From contig NC_017671.1 of NCBI RefSeq assembly GCF_000284595.1, positions 3,753,001-3,817,000 on the forward strand: a stretch of DNA of 64,000 nt, given 5' to 3'. Positions 16,493 to 26,700 of the stretch are shown here, one piece after another; the stretch's first letter is position 1; each line of letters starts with the position of its first letter. The notes below the pieces were generated by a model. The model saw nothing but the letters and a program-made list of their open reading frames with translations, ran no database searches and was not told where the DNA came from. A program made the translations under genes and the position numbers. This DNA comes from Stenotrophomonas maltophilia D457. Lineage in GTDB: Bacteria; Pseudomonadota; Gammaproteobacteria; Xanthomonadales; Xanthomonadaceae.

Positions 16493-17914
16493 ATGCGTCG
16501 CCGCGTCCTTGCCATCGCATCCTCCCTCGCCCTGTTGGCCGCCCCGGCCTTCGCGGCACCGCGCACCACCACCCTGCCCCCCGCCTCGCTGGCGACCGCC
16601 GCGCAGCTGCGCGACCAGGCGCTGGCCGATGACACCGGCTGGAAGGTGGTCGAGTCGCTCACCACCGAGATTGGTCCGCGCATCGCCGGCAGCGAAGCCG
16701 ATGCCCGCGCCGTTGCCTGGGCCGAAGCCAAGTTCAAGGCCCTGGGCTTCGACAAGGTCTGGAAGGAGCCGGTGACGTTCCCGAAATGGGAGCGTCGCAG
16801 CGAACACGCCGCCGTGACCGGCAGGAACCCGCAGCCGCTGCAGATCACCGCACTGGGCGGCAGCCCGGGTGGCACCGTGGAAGCCGAGGTGGTGCGCTTC
16901 GCCGACCTGGCCGCGCTGCAGGCCGCACCGGCAGGTTCGCTGAAGGGCAAGATCGCCTTCGTCGATTACCAGATGCTGCCCTTCCGCGATGGCCGCGATT
17001 ACGGCCGCGGCGGTGCGATCCGCAGCAAGGGCCCGTCCGAAGCCATCCGCAAGGGCGCGGTCGGCTTCCTGATGCGCTCGGCCGGTACCGACTCGCACCG
17101 CGTGCCGCACACCGGCATCACCCGTTTCGATGACGGCCTGACCCCGGTGCCGTCGGCCGCGCTGTCGGTGCCCGATGCCGACCAGCTGGCCCGCCTGCTG
17201 GCGCGTGGCAGCACCAAAGTGAAGGTGGCACTGGATTGCGGCTGGGACGGCACCGCCACCTCGTACAACGTGATCGGCGAGATCACCGGCCGCAGCCTGC
17301 CGAAGGAAGTGGTGGTGATCGGTGGTCACCTGGATTCGTGGGACCTGGGCACCGGCGCCGTGGATGACGGCGCGGGCGTGGGCATCACGATGGCCGCCGG
17401 CCACCTGATCGGCCAGCTCAAGCAGGCACCGAAGCGCACCATCCGCGTGATCGCCTTCGCCAACGAGGAACAGGGCCTCTACGGCGGCAAGGCCTATGCC
17501 GAAGCGCACGCGAAGGACGTGGCCCTGCACCAGCTGGCCGCCGAGAGTGACTTCGGCGCAGGCCGCATCTACGCCTTCAATACTGGTTCACCGAATCCGG
17601 AAGGCTCGCGTGAAGCGACGAAGCAGATTGCCGAAGTAATGAAGCCGCTGGGCATCGAGTACCAGGCCGACAAGGGTGGCCCGGGCCCGGACGTCGGCCC
17701 GCTGGCCGCCAAGGGCGGTGCGTGGGCGTGGCTGGCGCAGGACGGCTCGGACTACTTCCACCTGCACCACACCGCCGACGACACGCTGGACAAGATCGAC
17801 CCGAAGGCACTGGCGCAGAACGTGGCCGCGTATACCGTGTTCGCGTACCTGGCGGCGGAAGCCGACGGCAGCTTTGGCAGCGAGGCCAAGGCGACCACGC
17901 CGCCGAACGAGTGA
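16493..17914 (+). CDS. Secreted M28-family zinc aminopeptidase/carboxypeptidase
   Basis: This 473-residue protein starts at the ATG at 16493, seven bases after a CCGGAG site, with signal peptide MRRRVLAIASSLALLAAPAF. A PA-like domain (about residues 130-260) is inserted before and around the M28 catalytic domain. Zinc ligands and catalytic residues are visible: the His/Asp of VVIGGHLDSWD, the bridging Asp in VDDGAGVGI, the Glu pair in FANEEQGLYG, and HLHHTADDTLDKI at the C-terminus. It would act in the periplasm or outside, removing terminal amino acids from peptides. It resembles plasma glutamate carboxypeptidase-like proteins in length and order. Confidence 0.92.
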   Translation: MRRRVLAIASSLALLAAPAFAAPRTTTLPPASLATAAQLRDQALADDTGWKVVESLTTEIGPRIAGSEADARAVAWAEAKFKALGFDKVWKEPVTFPKWERRSEHAAVTGRNPQPLQITALGGSPGGTVEAEVVRFADLAALQAAPAGSLKGKIAFVDYQMLPFRDGRDYGRGGAIRSKGPSEAIRKGAVGFLMRSAGTDSHRVPHTGITRFDDGLTPVPSAALSVPDADQLARLLARGSTKVKVALDCGWDGTATSYNVIGEITGRSLPKEVVVIGGHLDSWDLGTGAVDDGAGVGITMAAGHLIGQLKQAPKRTIRVIAFANEEQGLYGGKAYAEAHAKDVALHQLAAESDFGAGRIYAFNTGSPNPEGSREATKQIAEVMKPLGIEYQADKGGPGPDVGPLAAKGGAWAWLAQDGSDYFHLHHTADDTLDKIDPKALAQNVAAYTVFAYLAAEADGSFGSEAKATTPPNE

Positions 17915-17927
17915 TGCGGTGACACAG

Positions 17928-17966
17928 GGGGTCAGAGCCCTCGCCCTTGGCGAGGGATCTGACCCC
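17928..17966. repeat. GGGGTCAGA-type palindrome
   Basis: GGGGTCAGAGCCCTCGCC pairs with GGCGAGGGATCTGACCCC around a short loop. Compared with other copies the inner stem is CCCTCGCC rather than CCCTTTCC, and the partner strand has changed to match. It lies between the convergent M28 and symporter genes. Confidence 0.85.
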
Positions 17967-17974
17967 TGATCGTA

Positions 17975-19426
17975 TTAGCTCTCCCAGACCCGGGTGTTGC
18001 TTACCCCGATCGTCTGCGGCTTGAACAGCGGATCACGCTGCTTGCGCTTCTGCGCCTCGTAATCGCGCAGTGCGGCCAGGGCAGGCCTTTGCAACAGCAG
18101 GATGGCGATGATGTTCAGCCAGCTCATCAGGCCGACGCCGATGTCGCCCAGCGACCAGGCCACCGTTGCACTGTTCACCGCCGAGTAGCCGGTTGCCGCC
18201 AGGAACAGCAGCTGGAAGCCGCCCATCACCCAGGGCGTCGGCCGATCACGGCACAGATAGCTGACGTTGGTCTCGGCCATGTAATACAGCGCCAGGATGG
18301 TGGTGAACGCAAACGGCAGGATCGCCAGCGCCACGAACGAACGGCCGAAGCCCGGCAGCGTCGATTCCACCGCGTGCTGCACGAAGCGTGGGCCGGCTTC
18401 GACACCCGGCAGATTGCCCAGCAGCAGGCGCGCCTCATCCGGAATACCGTTCACCGCCGGATCGTAGACGTTGTACAGGCCGGTGGACAGGATCAGGAAG
18501 GCGGTCGCACTGCACACCACCATTGTGTCGATGTAGACCGAGAACGACTGCACCAGGCCCTGCTTGACCGGATGCGAGACTTCCGCGGCGGCGGCCGGAT
18601 GCGCACCACTGCCCATGCCGGCCTCGTTGGACAGCACGCCACGGCGCACGCCCCACTGGATGGCGGTGCCGATCATCGCGCCGAACGCCGCATCCACGCC
18701 GAATGCACTGCGCAGCACCAGCATGATCACCTCCGGCACCCTGTCCGCGTTGAGCACCATCACCAGCGCCGCGACCAGCAGGTAGGCCATGGCCATCAGC
18801 GGCACCACCCATTCGGCCACGCGCGCAATGCGCCGCACACCGCCGATGAGGATGGCACCCAGCACCACCAGCAGAACCGCCGTGGTGGTCATCACCGGCA
18901 CGTCCCAGGCTTCGTTCACCGCACTGGTGATCGCATTGGACTGCGTGCCGGCCAGCATCGCGCCCGCCAGCACCGTCACCAATGCGAACAGCACTGCATA
19001 CCAACGTTGGCCGAGGCCTTTTTCGATGTAGTACGCCGGGCCGCCCCGGTACTGCCCCTTGCCGTCGCGCTCCTTGTAGATCTGTGCGAGCGTGGATTCG
19101 ATGAAGGCACTGGATGCGCCGAGGAAGGCGACGATCCACATCCAGAAGATCGCGCCGGGCCCGCCGAAGGCGATGGCCATGGCGACGCCGGCGATGTTGC
19201 CCACGCCCACGCGGCTGGACAGCGAAATGGACAACGCCTGGAACGGCGACACGCCGGCATCGGAGCGCTCATGGCGGAACATCAGGCGCAGCATGTCCGG
19301 CAATGCACGCAGCTGGATGAAGCGCGTGCGGACGCTGAAGTACAGGCCGGTGAGCAGGCACAGCACCACCAGGTAGGGGCTCCAGACGACGCCAAGGATC
19401 GCGTTGACGATGGATTCGATGTTCAT
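17975..19426 (-). CDS. AGCS-family alanine/glycine:cation symporter (copy 1)
   Basis: This 483-residue inner-membrane protein belongs to the alanine or glycine:cation symporter family, which takes up small neutral amino acids with Na+ or H+. Family segments include FQALSISLSSRVGVGNIAG, GGPGAIFWMWIVAFLGA, YRGGPAYYIEKGLGQRWYA and NEAGMGSGAHPAAAAEVSHP. About eleven hydrophobic segments are seen. The ATG at 19426 is preceded by GAGGG and lies 10 bp after the stop of the outer-membrane barrel gene, so the two form an operon. A second, similar AGCS protein is encoded 2 kb away at 21424-22932. Confidence 0.95.
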   Translation of the reverse strand: MNIESIVNAILGVVWSPYLVVLCLLTGLYFSVRTRFIQLRALPDMLRLMFRHERSDAGVSPFQALSISLSSRVGVGNIAGVAMAIAFGGPGAIFWMWIVAFLGASSAFIESTLAQIYKERDGKGQYRGGPAYYIEKGLGQRWYAVLFALVTVLAGAMLAGTQSNAITSAVNEAWDVPVMTTTAVLLVVLGAILIGGVRRIARVAEWVVPLMAMAYLLVAALVMVLNADRVPEVIMLVLRSAFGVDAAFGAMIGTAIQWGVRRGVLSNEAGMGSGAHPAAAAEVSHPVKQGLVQSFSVYIDTMVVCSATAFLILSTGLYNVYDPAVNGIPDEARLLLGNLPGVEAGPRFVQHAVESTLPGFGRSFVALAILPFAFTTILALYYMAETNVSYLCRDRPTPWVMGGFQLLFLAATGYSAVNSATVAWSLGDIGVGLMSWLNIIAILLLQRPALAALRDYEAQKRKQRDPLFKPQTIGVSNTRVWES

Positions 19427-19436
19427 CGGCGGTCCC

Positions 19437-20423
19437 TCAGAAGAACATGCCCAGGGCGACCTGGGGGCTGATGATGCGGCCGGTGTTGCGGCCAGCCACG
19501 CTGAACTCGACGCCGGCGATCAGGCCCAGTGACGGGCTGAAGTGGTACTCCACGGCCGGCGCCAGGGTGACGCTGCGGCTGGCCGGGCGATGCTCGTCGA
19601 TGCGTTCGAAACCACCGATGGCGTTGCGCGCGAAACCCCTCAGGCGCTGGCCGGTCTCGCGGCTGGCGGCCACTTCCATCACGCCCACCCAGCGCGGATT
19701 GAAGCTGTACTCGGCGCCGACCGACAGACCCAGCACCGACCCCCGGGAGATGTGCCCCTGGAAGCTGTCGTCGGTGCCGTAGACGCTGGCCCCGGAGATC
19801 GCCGTCCGCGACGGCGCAGGCCCGGCGCTGAGCTGGGCACGCCAGCGCAGCGGGCGGTCGTTACCCAGCCAGACCACCTGCTGCACGCCCAATGCGGCAG
19901 TGGTGCGCTGCACACCGTCGCCCTGCGCATCGAGCGGATTGCCGGTGATGCGGTCATGGCTGCCGGTGCTGAAGCGCTGCACCAGCGCAACCGAGACGGC
20001 CGGACGCGTGCCATCGGCATTGGGCGCCTGCAACAGGTACTGCAGGCGCGCGGTGGTGTCACCGGCACGGAAACCACTGCTGCGCGCGCCGCCCTGTTCG
20101 GCACGCGATGCACTGAGATTGACCTGCCCCATCACCCGGTCGCTGAAGCCGTAGATGATCGGTACCACCGTTGCCCATGCGCCGCTGCGTTGCCCACTGC
20201 GGCGGCGATGGCCGCCATCGTCGTAATGATCGCGGCTGTCGATCCGCACCAGATAGGGTTCGATGTACCAGTTGCCCTGCGGCAGGCCAGCCGGGTTGGG
20301 GGTGATCAGCGGCCCGGTGAAGTTGACGCCGTCCAGGCTGCGTTCTTCGGCTGCGGCACGGCCGTTGGCAAGGACGCTGGCCAGGACCAGCAATGCGATG
20401 AGGATACAGCGTGGGTGATTCAT
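19437..20423 (-). CDS. Outer-membrane beta-barrel protein, transporter-like (function unknown)
   Basis: This 328-residue protein has a cleavable signal peptide (MNHPRCILIALLVLASVLAN, cleavage near AAAEE) and a sequence of alternating polar/hydrophobic strands ending in MFF, typical of outer-membrane barrels. Conserved-looking pieces are GVNFTGPLITPNPAGLPQGN near the N-terminus and PAVEYHFSPSLGLIAGVEFS near the C-terminus. The layout resembles MetA-pathway phenol-degradation type transporters, but that is only a likeness. It is upstream of and nearly touching an AGCS symporter, so it may help its substrate cross the outer membrane. Confidence 0.75.
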   Translation of the reverse strand: MNHPRCILIALLVLASVLANGRAAAEERSLDGVNFTGPLITPNPAGLPQGNWYIEPYLVRIDSRDHYDDGGHRRRSGQRSGAWATVVPIIYGFSDRVMGQVNLSASRAEQGGARSSGFRAGDTTARLQYLLQAPNADGTRPAVSVALVQRFSTGSHDRITGNPLDAQGDGVQRTTAALGVQQVVWLGNDRPLRWRAQLSAGPAPSRTAISGASVYGTDDSFQGHISRGSVLGLSVGAEYSFNPRWVGVMEVAASRETGQRLRGFARNAIGGFERIDEHRPASRSVTLAPAVEYHFSPSLGLIAGVEFSVAGRNTGRIISPQVALGMFF

Positions 20424-20540
20424 GGCAGCCTCTTCTGGACAACGTGGGATGGAGTTCCACCCTGCGTTGCCGGAAGCGACTGACCAATAAGGAAACTTTC
20501 AAAACGTCATGCGCGCTTGACGCAATTGCGGACCCTGGAA

Positions 20541-20579
20541 GGGGTCAGAGCCCTCGCCTGCGGCGAAGGATCCGACCCG
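20541..20579. repeat. GGGGTCAGA-type palindrome
   Basis: GGGGTCAGAGCCCTCGCC is followed by GGCGAAGGATCCGACCC after a few bases, an imperfect stem of about 17 bp. It lies just downstream of the TrmH-family stop codon and upstream of the barrel gene. Confidence 0.8.
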
Positions 20580-20589
20580 GGATACCGGA

Positions 20590-21423
20590 TCAGCCGCGGC
20601 GGCTCGCCCACTGCGCCAGCAGTACCGCCGTGGCCGAGGCCACGTTCAGGCTCTCCACCGCGCCGCTGCCGGGAATCGAGACCTGCTGGTCGCACGCTCC
20701 CGCCAGGCTGCGGTCCATGCCCTCGCCTTCGGCGCCCATCACATACACCAGGCGGGCCGGCAGCGAGGTGCGGAACACGTCGTCACCGCCCTCCACCAGG
20801 GTCGCCGCCAGGCCGAAGCCGGCCGCACGCAGCTGCGTCATCGCCTGGGCGGTCTCCGGCAGCTGCACCAGCGGCAGCGCTTCTGCACCGCCCTCGGCCA
20901 CGCGCGCGGCGGCACCGGACAGCGCCAGCGTGCTGCCGGCCGGCAGCAGCAGCGCCTTGGCGCCGAAGTGTGCGGCCGAGCGCAGGATCGCACCGAGGTT
21001 GTGCGGGTTGCCCACGCCATCAAGCCACAGCGCCAGCGCCGGGCCGTCGCCGACCTGCTCCAGCCACTGCGCCAGCGGCAGCGCCGGTGCGCGCAGCACA
21101 TCGGCCACCACGCCTTCGTGGTGGGTGGTGCCGGCAAGCTTGTTCAGATCGCCGTCTTCAACCACGCGATACCCCACGCGGTTGGCCACGCACCACTTCA
21201 GCAGCGGCTGCAGGCGCGGAATGCGCGCCTCCAGCAGGTACAGCTTGCGCAGCGCCTGTGGCCGCGCTTCGAACGCGGCCAGCACGGCATTCAGGCCGTA
21301 CAGGCGCAGCTCGTCGCTGCCACCGCGCCCACCACCGCCCGTGGCCGGCACCTCCGGGCGCGGCAACGGCGTTGCGCGCGGCGGACGGGCGGACGGGCGG
21401 CGGTTGTTCCAGGGGTTGTTCAC
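20590..21423 (-). CDS. TrmH/SpoU-family RNA 2'-O-methyltransferase
   Basis: This 277-residue protein starts with a GTG at 21423, immediately after the TAA of the upstream symporter and with GGAG nine bases upstream. An N-terminal substrate-binding domain (about residues 45-115, LRLYGLNAVLAAFEARPQAL) precedes the trefoil-knot SPOUT domain. The knot motifs are NPHNLGAILRSA (motif 1, catalytic Arg), VMGAEGEGM (motif 2) and IPGSGAVESLNVASATAVLL (motif 3, SAM binding). The likely substrate is rRNA or tRNA ribose; RlmB and tRNA enzymes share these motifs, so the exact target is open. The first 30 residues are Arg/Pro-rich and may be disordered. Confidence 0.92.
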   Translation of the reverse strand: MNNPWNNRRPSARPPRATPLPRPEVPATGGGGRGGSDELRLYGLNAVLAAFEARPQALRKLYLLEARIPRLQPLLKWCVANRVGYRVVEDGDLNKLAGTTHHEGVVADVLRAPALPLAQWLEQVGDGPALALWLDGVGNPHNLGAILRSAAHFGAKALLLPAGSTLALSGAAARVAEGGAEALPLVQLPETAQAMTQLRAAGFGLAATLVEGGDDVFRTSLPARLVYVMGAEGEGMDRSLAGACDQQVSIPGSGAVESLNVASATAVLLAQWASRRG

Positions 21424-22932
21424 TTACACACTCTCCTGCTTGCGCTGGCGCCAGAAATCGGCGTTCTTGATGCCCAGGGCATCAGGGTCGAACACCGGAT
21501 CCAGGCCCAGCTTCTTCTGTCGTTCGTAGTCACGCAGGGCCAGCATCGCCGGCTTCTGGATGATGAGGATGGCAATGATGTTCAGCCAGGCCATCAGGCC
21601 GACGCCGATGTCACCCAGCGCCCAGGCCAGGGTCGCATTATGGAACGCGCCGAACACCACCATGCCGATGATGCCCAGGCGCAGCACCAGCACGGTCAGC
21701 GGGCGCTTCCTGTTGTGGTTCACATAGCTGAGGTTGGTCTCGGCCATGTAGTAGTACGCCATGATGGTGGTGAAGGCGAAGAAGAAGATGGCGATCGACA
21801 CGAACGCCGAACCCCAGCCCGGCAGCACCGCTTCCACGCCGGCCTGGGCGTAGCCCGCACCTTCGGGAATGCCGGCCAGGCCCTGGAAGATCGGCGCGGC
21901 GCCCTCCACCGGCGAGTACACGTTGTAGGTACCACTGGCCAGGATCAGGAACGCGGTGGCGGTGCACACCATCATGGTGTCGAAGTAGATCGCGAAGGCC
22001 TGCACGTAGCCCTGCTTGGCCGGGTGCGAGACTTCCGAGGCGGCCGCTGCATGCGGGCCCGAGCCCTGGCCGGCTTCGTTGGCATAGATGCCGCGCTTGA
22101 TGCCCCACTCCACCGCCAGGCCCATCATCGCGCCGAATGCGGCATGCGTACCGAAGGCACTCTTGAAGATGATGCCGAACATTTCCGGCACGCGGTCGTA
22201 GTTGATGATCATGATGATGATGGCCATCAGGATGAAACCGGCGGCCATGAACGGCACCACCACTTCGGCGAAGTTGGCGATGCGCTTGACGCCACCGAAG
22301 ATCACCACGCCCAGCAGCAGCGCCACCACGATGCCGATGCCCAGCTTCAGCGCCTGCACCGATTCCATGCCGAAGGCCTGGCCATCGAGCGGACCGCACA
22401 GCGCGGTGCCACGGCAGGCGTTGATGATGCTGTCGGCAATGGCGTTGGCCTGTACGCCCGGCATCAGGAAGCCGGCGGCGATGATCGTGGCGATGGCGAA
22501 GGCCAGCGCGTACCACTTCAGGCCCATGGCCTTTTCGATGTAGTACGCCGGGCCACCGCGGTAGCGGCCTTCGGCGTCCTTGGTCTTGTAGATCTGCGCC
22601 AGGGTGCATTCCACATACGACGTGGACGCGCCGAGGAAGCCCATCACCCACATCCAGAAGATCGCACCGGGGCCGCCGAAGGCGATGGCCGTAGCCACGC
22701 CGGCGATGTTGCCGATGCCCATGCGGCCGGCCATCGACATGGCCAGGGCCTGGAACGAGGACACGCCGGCGTCGGATTTCTCACCCTTGACGGTGAGGCG
22801 GCACATCTCGAAGAAGCCGCGGATCTGCATGAAGCGCGTGCGCAGGCTGAAGAACAGGCCGGCGCCCAGGCACACGAAGATCAGTGCCTTGCTCCAGATG
22901 ATGCTGTTGATGAAGTGTACGGTTGCTTCCAC
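21424..22932 (-). CDS. AGCS-family alanine/glycine:cation symporter (copy 2)
   Basis: This 502-residue inner-membrane protein starts at the ATG at 22932 (MEATVHFINSIIWSKALIF). It carries the same AGCS hallmarks as copy 1: FQALAMSMAGRMGIGNIAG, GGPGAIFWMWVMGFLGA, YRGGPAYYIEKAMGLKWYA and NEAGQGSGPHAAAASEVSHP. It has about 19 extra residues relative to copy 1, part of which is a loop around CRGTALCGPLDGQAFG with two cysteines that could pair in the periplasm. It is directly followed by the TrmH-family gene with no gap, so both are on one transcript. Confidence 0.95.
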   Translation of the reverse strand: MEATVHFINSIIWSKALIFVCLGAGLFFSLRTRFMQIRGFFEMCRLTVKGEKSDAGVSSFQALAMSMAGRMGIGNIAGVATAIAFGGPGAIFWMWVMGFLGASTSYVECTLAQIYKTKDAEGRYRGGPAYYIEKAMGLKWYALAFAIATIIAAGFLMPGVQANAIADSIINACRGTALCGPLDGQAFGMESVQALKLGIGIVVALLLGVVIFGGVKRIANFAEVVVPFMAAGFILMAIIIMIINYDRVPEMFGIIFKSAFGTHAAFGAMMGLAVEWGIKRGIYANEAGQGSGPHAAAASEVSHPAKQGYVQAFAIYFDTMMVCTATAFLILASGTYNVYSPVEGAAPIFQGLAGIPEGAGYAQAGVEAVLPGWGSAFVSIAIFFFAFTTIMAYYYMAETNLSYVNHNRKRPLTVLVLRLGIIGMVVFGAFHNATLAWALGDIGVGLMAWLNIIAILIIQKPAMLALRDYERQKKLGLDPVFDPDALGIKNADFWRQRKQESV

Positions 22933-23030
22933 GCGCGCTCTCTCCAGTCGGCGGGTTGTAAGGACGTCCCGTCGGCTGGAAGGGACCGGTCGATTCTCCC
23001 TGATCGCAGGCCGCTGCGGTAGCGCTGTTT

Positions 23031-23095
23031 TGTAGAGCCGAGCCCATGCTCGGCTTGGCCCCCCGAGGGCAGCCGAGCATGGGCTCGGCTCTACA
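23031..23095. repeat. SMAG (GTAG) palindrome dimer
   Basis: TGTAGAGCCGAGCCCATGCT faces AGCATGGGCTCGGCTCTACA across a spacer of about 25 bp. It is the best-conserved SMAG dimer in the window and lies in the gap between the GNAT gene's stop and the AGCS copy 2 start. Confidence 0.92.
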
Positions 23096-23112
23096 GCGGC
23101 CAGCCCGCGTGT

Positions 23113-23709
23113 TCACGGCAGCTGGGTGCGTACCCGGGCGAAACGGCGAAGGTCGTGCAGCACGCCGCGCTTGTAGACCGCGCAGCGCTCCACGCCCTCC
23201 TCCTGGAAGCCGTTCTTCTCCAGCACCCGCGCCGAGCCGAGGTTGAAGTCGACGACCGTGGCCTGCAGCCTGAACAGGCGCAGCTCGTCCATCACCCACG
23301 GTGCGAACAGCCCGACCACACGGGTCATCACGCCCTGCCCCCAATAGGCCTGGCCCAGCCAGTAGCCCAGTTCGGCGGTGTGCCCACGCTCGGCCATGCC
23401 CTGCTGGGCAGCGACGCTGCCGCAGGCCTGGCCGTCGATCTCGATGGCCAGATTCAGGGTTCCGGGGGCCAGCACGCGGCCGGCGAGGAAGGCCTCGCCA
23501 TCGGTGCGCGTGTACGGGTACGGGAAACGGTCGCGCAGGCCGCGCGACACCTCGGAATCGTTGGCGTGGCGCAGCAGCGATTCCAGGTCTTCATTGCGCC
23601 AGGGACGCAGTCGGAAACCTTCACCCTGGAGTGGCGGGGTCAGAGCCCTTTCCGTTCCGGAAAGGGATCCGACCCCTGGTCCGACCCCGTCGGCGGGCCG
23701 ATCAGGCAT
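23113..23709 (-). CDS. GNAT-family N-acetyltransferase (RimJ-like) with repeat-encoded N-terminus
   Basis: This 198-residue protein has a GNAT acetyltransferase domain from about residue 30: RLRPWRNEDLESLLRHANDS, the acetyl-CoA loop region ELGYWLGQAYWGQGVMTRVV and the C-terminal NLGSARVLEKNGFQEEG. The overall match is to RimJ/RimL-type enzymes, which acetylate protein N-termini or small amines. The first 28 residues are encoded by the palindromic repeat at 23636-23676 and its flank. No other plausible start lies between the repeat and the domain. The ATG at 23709 overlaps the last 8 bases of smeN, suggesting coupling. Confidence 0.85.
   Translation of the reverse strand: MPDRPADGVGPGVGSLSGTERALTPPLQGEGFRLRPWRNEDLESLLRHANDSEVSRGLRDRFPYPYTRTDGEAFLAGRVLAPGTLNLAIEIDGQACGSVAAQQGMAERGHTAELGYWLGQAYWGQGVMTRVVGLFAPWVMDELRLFRLQATVVDFNLGSARVLEKNGFQEEGVERCAVYKRGVLHDLRRFARVRTQLP
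23636..23676. repeat. GGGGTCAGA-type palindrome inside the 5' end of the GNAT gene
   Basis: GGGGTCAGAGCCCTTTCCG pairs with GGAAAGGGATCCGACCCC. Unlike the other family members it lies within an open frame, contributing residues such as GTERALTPP to the GNAT protein. Confidence 0.85.
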
Positions 23710-26700
23710 GACCGCCCACCGAGGGCGATTCCGCTTCCTGCTTCTCCAGCTCGCGCTTCACCGCTTCCGGCGAACGGGTGTACGGGGCAAGCCGCGCGTA
23801 GAACGCCGGCACCACGAACAGCGACAGGAAGGTCGAGAGGGTCACGCCGAAGATGATCACGATGCCGATCGTGCCACGGCTGGCCGAACCGGGACCACCG
23901 GCCACCACCAGCGGAATGGCGCCGACCACGGTGGCGATCGAGGTCATCAGGATCGGGCGCAGGCGCACCATCGCCGATTCAATGATCGCCTCGCGCACGC
24001 TGCGCCCATCGTCGCGCAGCTGGTTGGCGAATTCGACGATGAGGATGCCGTTCTTCGCGGCCAGGCCAACCAGCATCACGATGCCGATCTGGCTGAACAG
24101 GTTCACCGTACCGCCACTCACCCACAACCCGACCAGCGCGCCGAGCACGCCCAGCGGCACGGTCAGCATGATGGTGAGCGGGTGGATGAAGCTCTCGAAC
24201 TGCGCGGCCAGCACCAGGTAGACCACCAGCAGGGCCATGGCGAAAGTGAGCAGCACGGCGCCACCGGCGCTCTGGTACTCGCGCGATTCACCCTTCCAGT
24301 TCACCTGCGCGTACTGCGGCAGCTCTTCCTGGGCCACGTTCTGCGCCCAGGCAATGGCCTCGCCCAGCGGATAGCCCGGCGCCAGGCCGGCACTGATGGT
24401 GATCGAGCGCAGGCGGTTGAAGCGGTTCAGGGTGCCGGCCTCGGCCACTTCGCTCAACGTGACCAGGTTGGACAGCGGCACCAGTTCGCCAGAGGTGGCG
24501 CGCACGCGGATCGCGGCCAGGTCGGCCGGGCTGGCGCGACCGTCACGTCCGGCCTGCACCAGCACGTCGTACTCCTCGCCGTTGTCGACGAAGGTGGTGA
24601 CGCGGCGCGAGCCCATCATGGTTTCCAGCGCCGAACCGATCGCGGTGACCGGCACGCCGAGATCGGCCGCACGCTGGCGGTCGATGTTGACCCGCATCTG
24701 CGGCCGGGTTTCCTTGTAGTCCGAGTCGGGGCCGACCAGGCCGGGGTTGTCGGCCATGCGCAGCAGGATGCGGTCGCGCCACTGCGCGATCTCCGCGTAT
24801 TCCGGCCCACCCAGCACGATCTGGAACGGCTGCCCGCCGCTGCGCACCAGGCCGCCACCGACCTGGGTACGCACACGCACGCCGCGGATGGTGTCCAGTT
24901 CCTTCTGCAGTTCGTTGGCCACGTCCGGCGTGGCCTCGCTGCGCTGGCGCCACGGCTGCAGGAAGATGCTGACGCGGCCGGTGTGCATTTCCTCGCTGGC
25001 ACCGAAGCCACCGGGCACGCGCGGGTTGGCACGCACGATCGGCTTGTCCGGGCCGACATGCGGGGCCAGCAGCGCCTCCACCTGCTGCACCTGCTGCACG
25101 GTGTAGTCGTAGCCGGCACCTTCCGGGCCGTCGATCATGATCTGGAACGAACCGCGGTCTTCGGCCGGCGCCAGTTCCGAGGGCAGCAGCTTGAGCAGGC
25201 CCCAGCTGGCGACCAGCGCGGCCACCATCACCAGCAGGTAGATCCAGGTGCGGTCGACATGGTGATCGAGCACCCGCCCATAGGCACCCGCGAGCCGTTC
25301 CAGGTTGCGGTTGATGAAGCCGTGCAGGCCACGTGGCGCCTGCCCGGTGTGCGGCTTGAGCAGCTTGGAGGCCATCATCGGCGTCAGTGTGAGCGCCACG
25401 AACGCGGACAACGCCACGGCGGCGGCCAGCGCCACTGCCAGCTCGCGGAACAGGCGCCCGGTGTTGCCTTCCAGGAAGCCGACCGGCAGGAACACTGCCA
25501 CCAGCACGGCGGTGGTGGCGATCACCGCGAAGGCGACCTGCGCGGTGCCGCGCTTGGAGGCCACCAGCGGTGGCTCACCCAGGTCGATGCGGCGCTGCAC
25601 GTTCTCCACCACCACGATCGCATCGTCCACCACCAGGCCGATGCACAGCACCAGCGCCAGCAGGGTCAGCAGGTTGATCGAGAAATCGAACGCGTACAGC
25701 GCGATGAACGCCGCGACCAGGCAGACCGGCACCGTCACCGCCGGGATCAACGCGGCGCGGAAACTGCCGAGGAACAGCCAGATCACCGCCAGCACCAGGA
25801 TCATCGCTTCCACCAGCGTGGCGTAGACGCGGTCCACCGCCGCTTCGATGAAGGTGGTGTTGTCGAAGGCGACGAAGATCTGCGTGCCCTTGGGCAGGGT
25901 CAGCGCCACCCGCTCGGCTTCAGCGCGCGCGGTACGCGCCACGTCCAGCGAGTTGGCCGTGGAGGTCTTGACGATGCCCAGGCCGATGCCCGGTTCGCCG
26001 TTGCTGCGGTAGTACGCGCGGCGTTCGGCCGAGGCCAGCTCGATCTTCGCCACGTCGCCCATGCGCACCACGTAACCGTCGCGGCCCTTGCCCAGCGGGA
26101 TGGTCGCGAAGTCTTCGGGCTTGATGTAGTTGCGCTCCACGCGCAGGGTGAAATCACGGTCGGTCGACTCGATGCGGCCGGCCGGCAGCTCCACGTTCTC
26201 GTTGCGCAGCGCGGTTTCCACGTCGCCGGTGGTCAGCCCGCGTGCGGCCAGCTGGTCCCGGTCCAGCCAGATCCGCATCGCATAGCGCTGGCGGCCGCCG
26301 ATGCGGACCTGGGCCACGCCATCGAGGCTGGAAAAGCGATCGACCACGTAACGGTCGGCGTAGTCGCTCAGCTCCAGCGTGTCCATGGTCGAGGAGACCA
26401 TGTTGAACCAGATGATGGGGTCGGCATCGCTTTCGACCTTGGCGATCTCCGGTGGCCGCGCCTCTTCCGGCATGCGGTCGGCCACGCGGCTGACCGCATC
26501 GCGCACGTCGTTGGCCGCCGCTTCGATATCGCGGTTGGAGGTGAACTCGATGCTGACCTGCGAGCGGCCGTTGGTGCTGCGCGCGTTGATCGTATCGATG
26601 CCTTCGATGCCGGCCAGCGCATCTTCCAGCACCTGGGTGATGCGGCTTTCAATGACCGCCGCCGAGGCGCCGGTGTAGTCCACCGAGACCGAGACGATCG

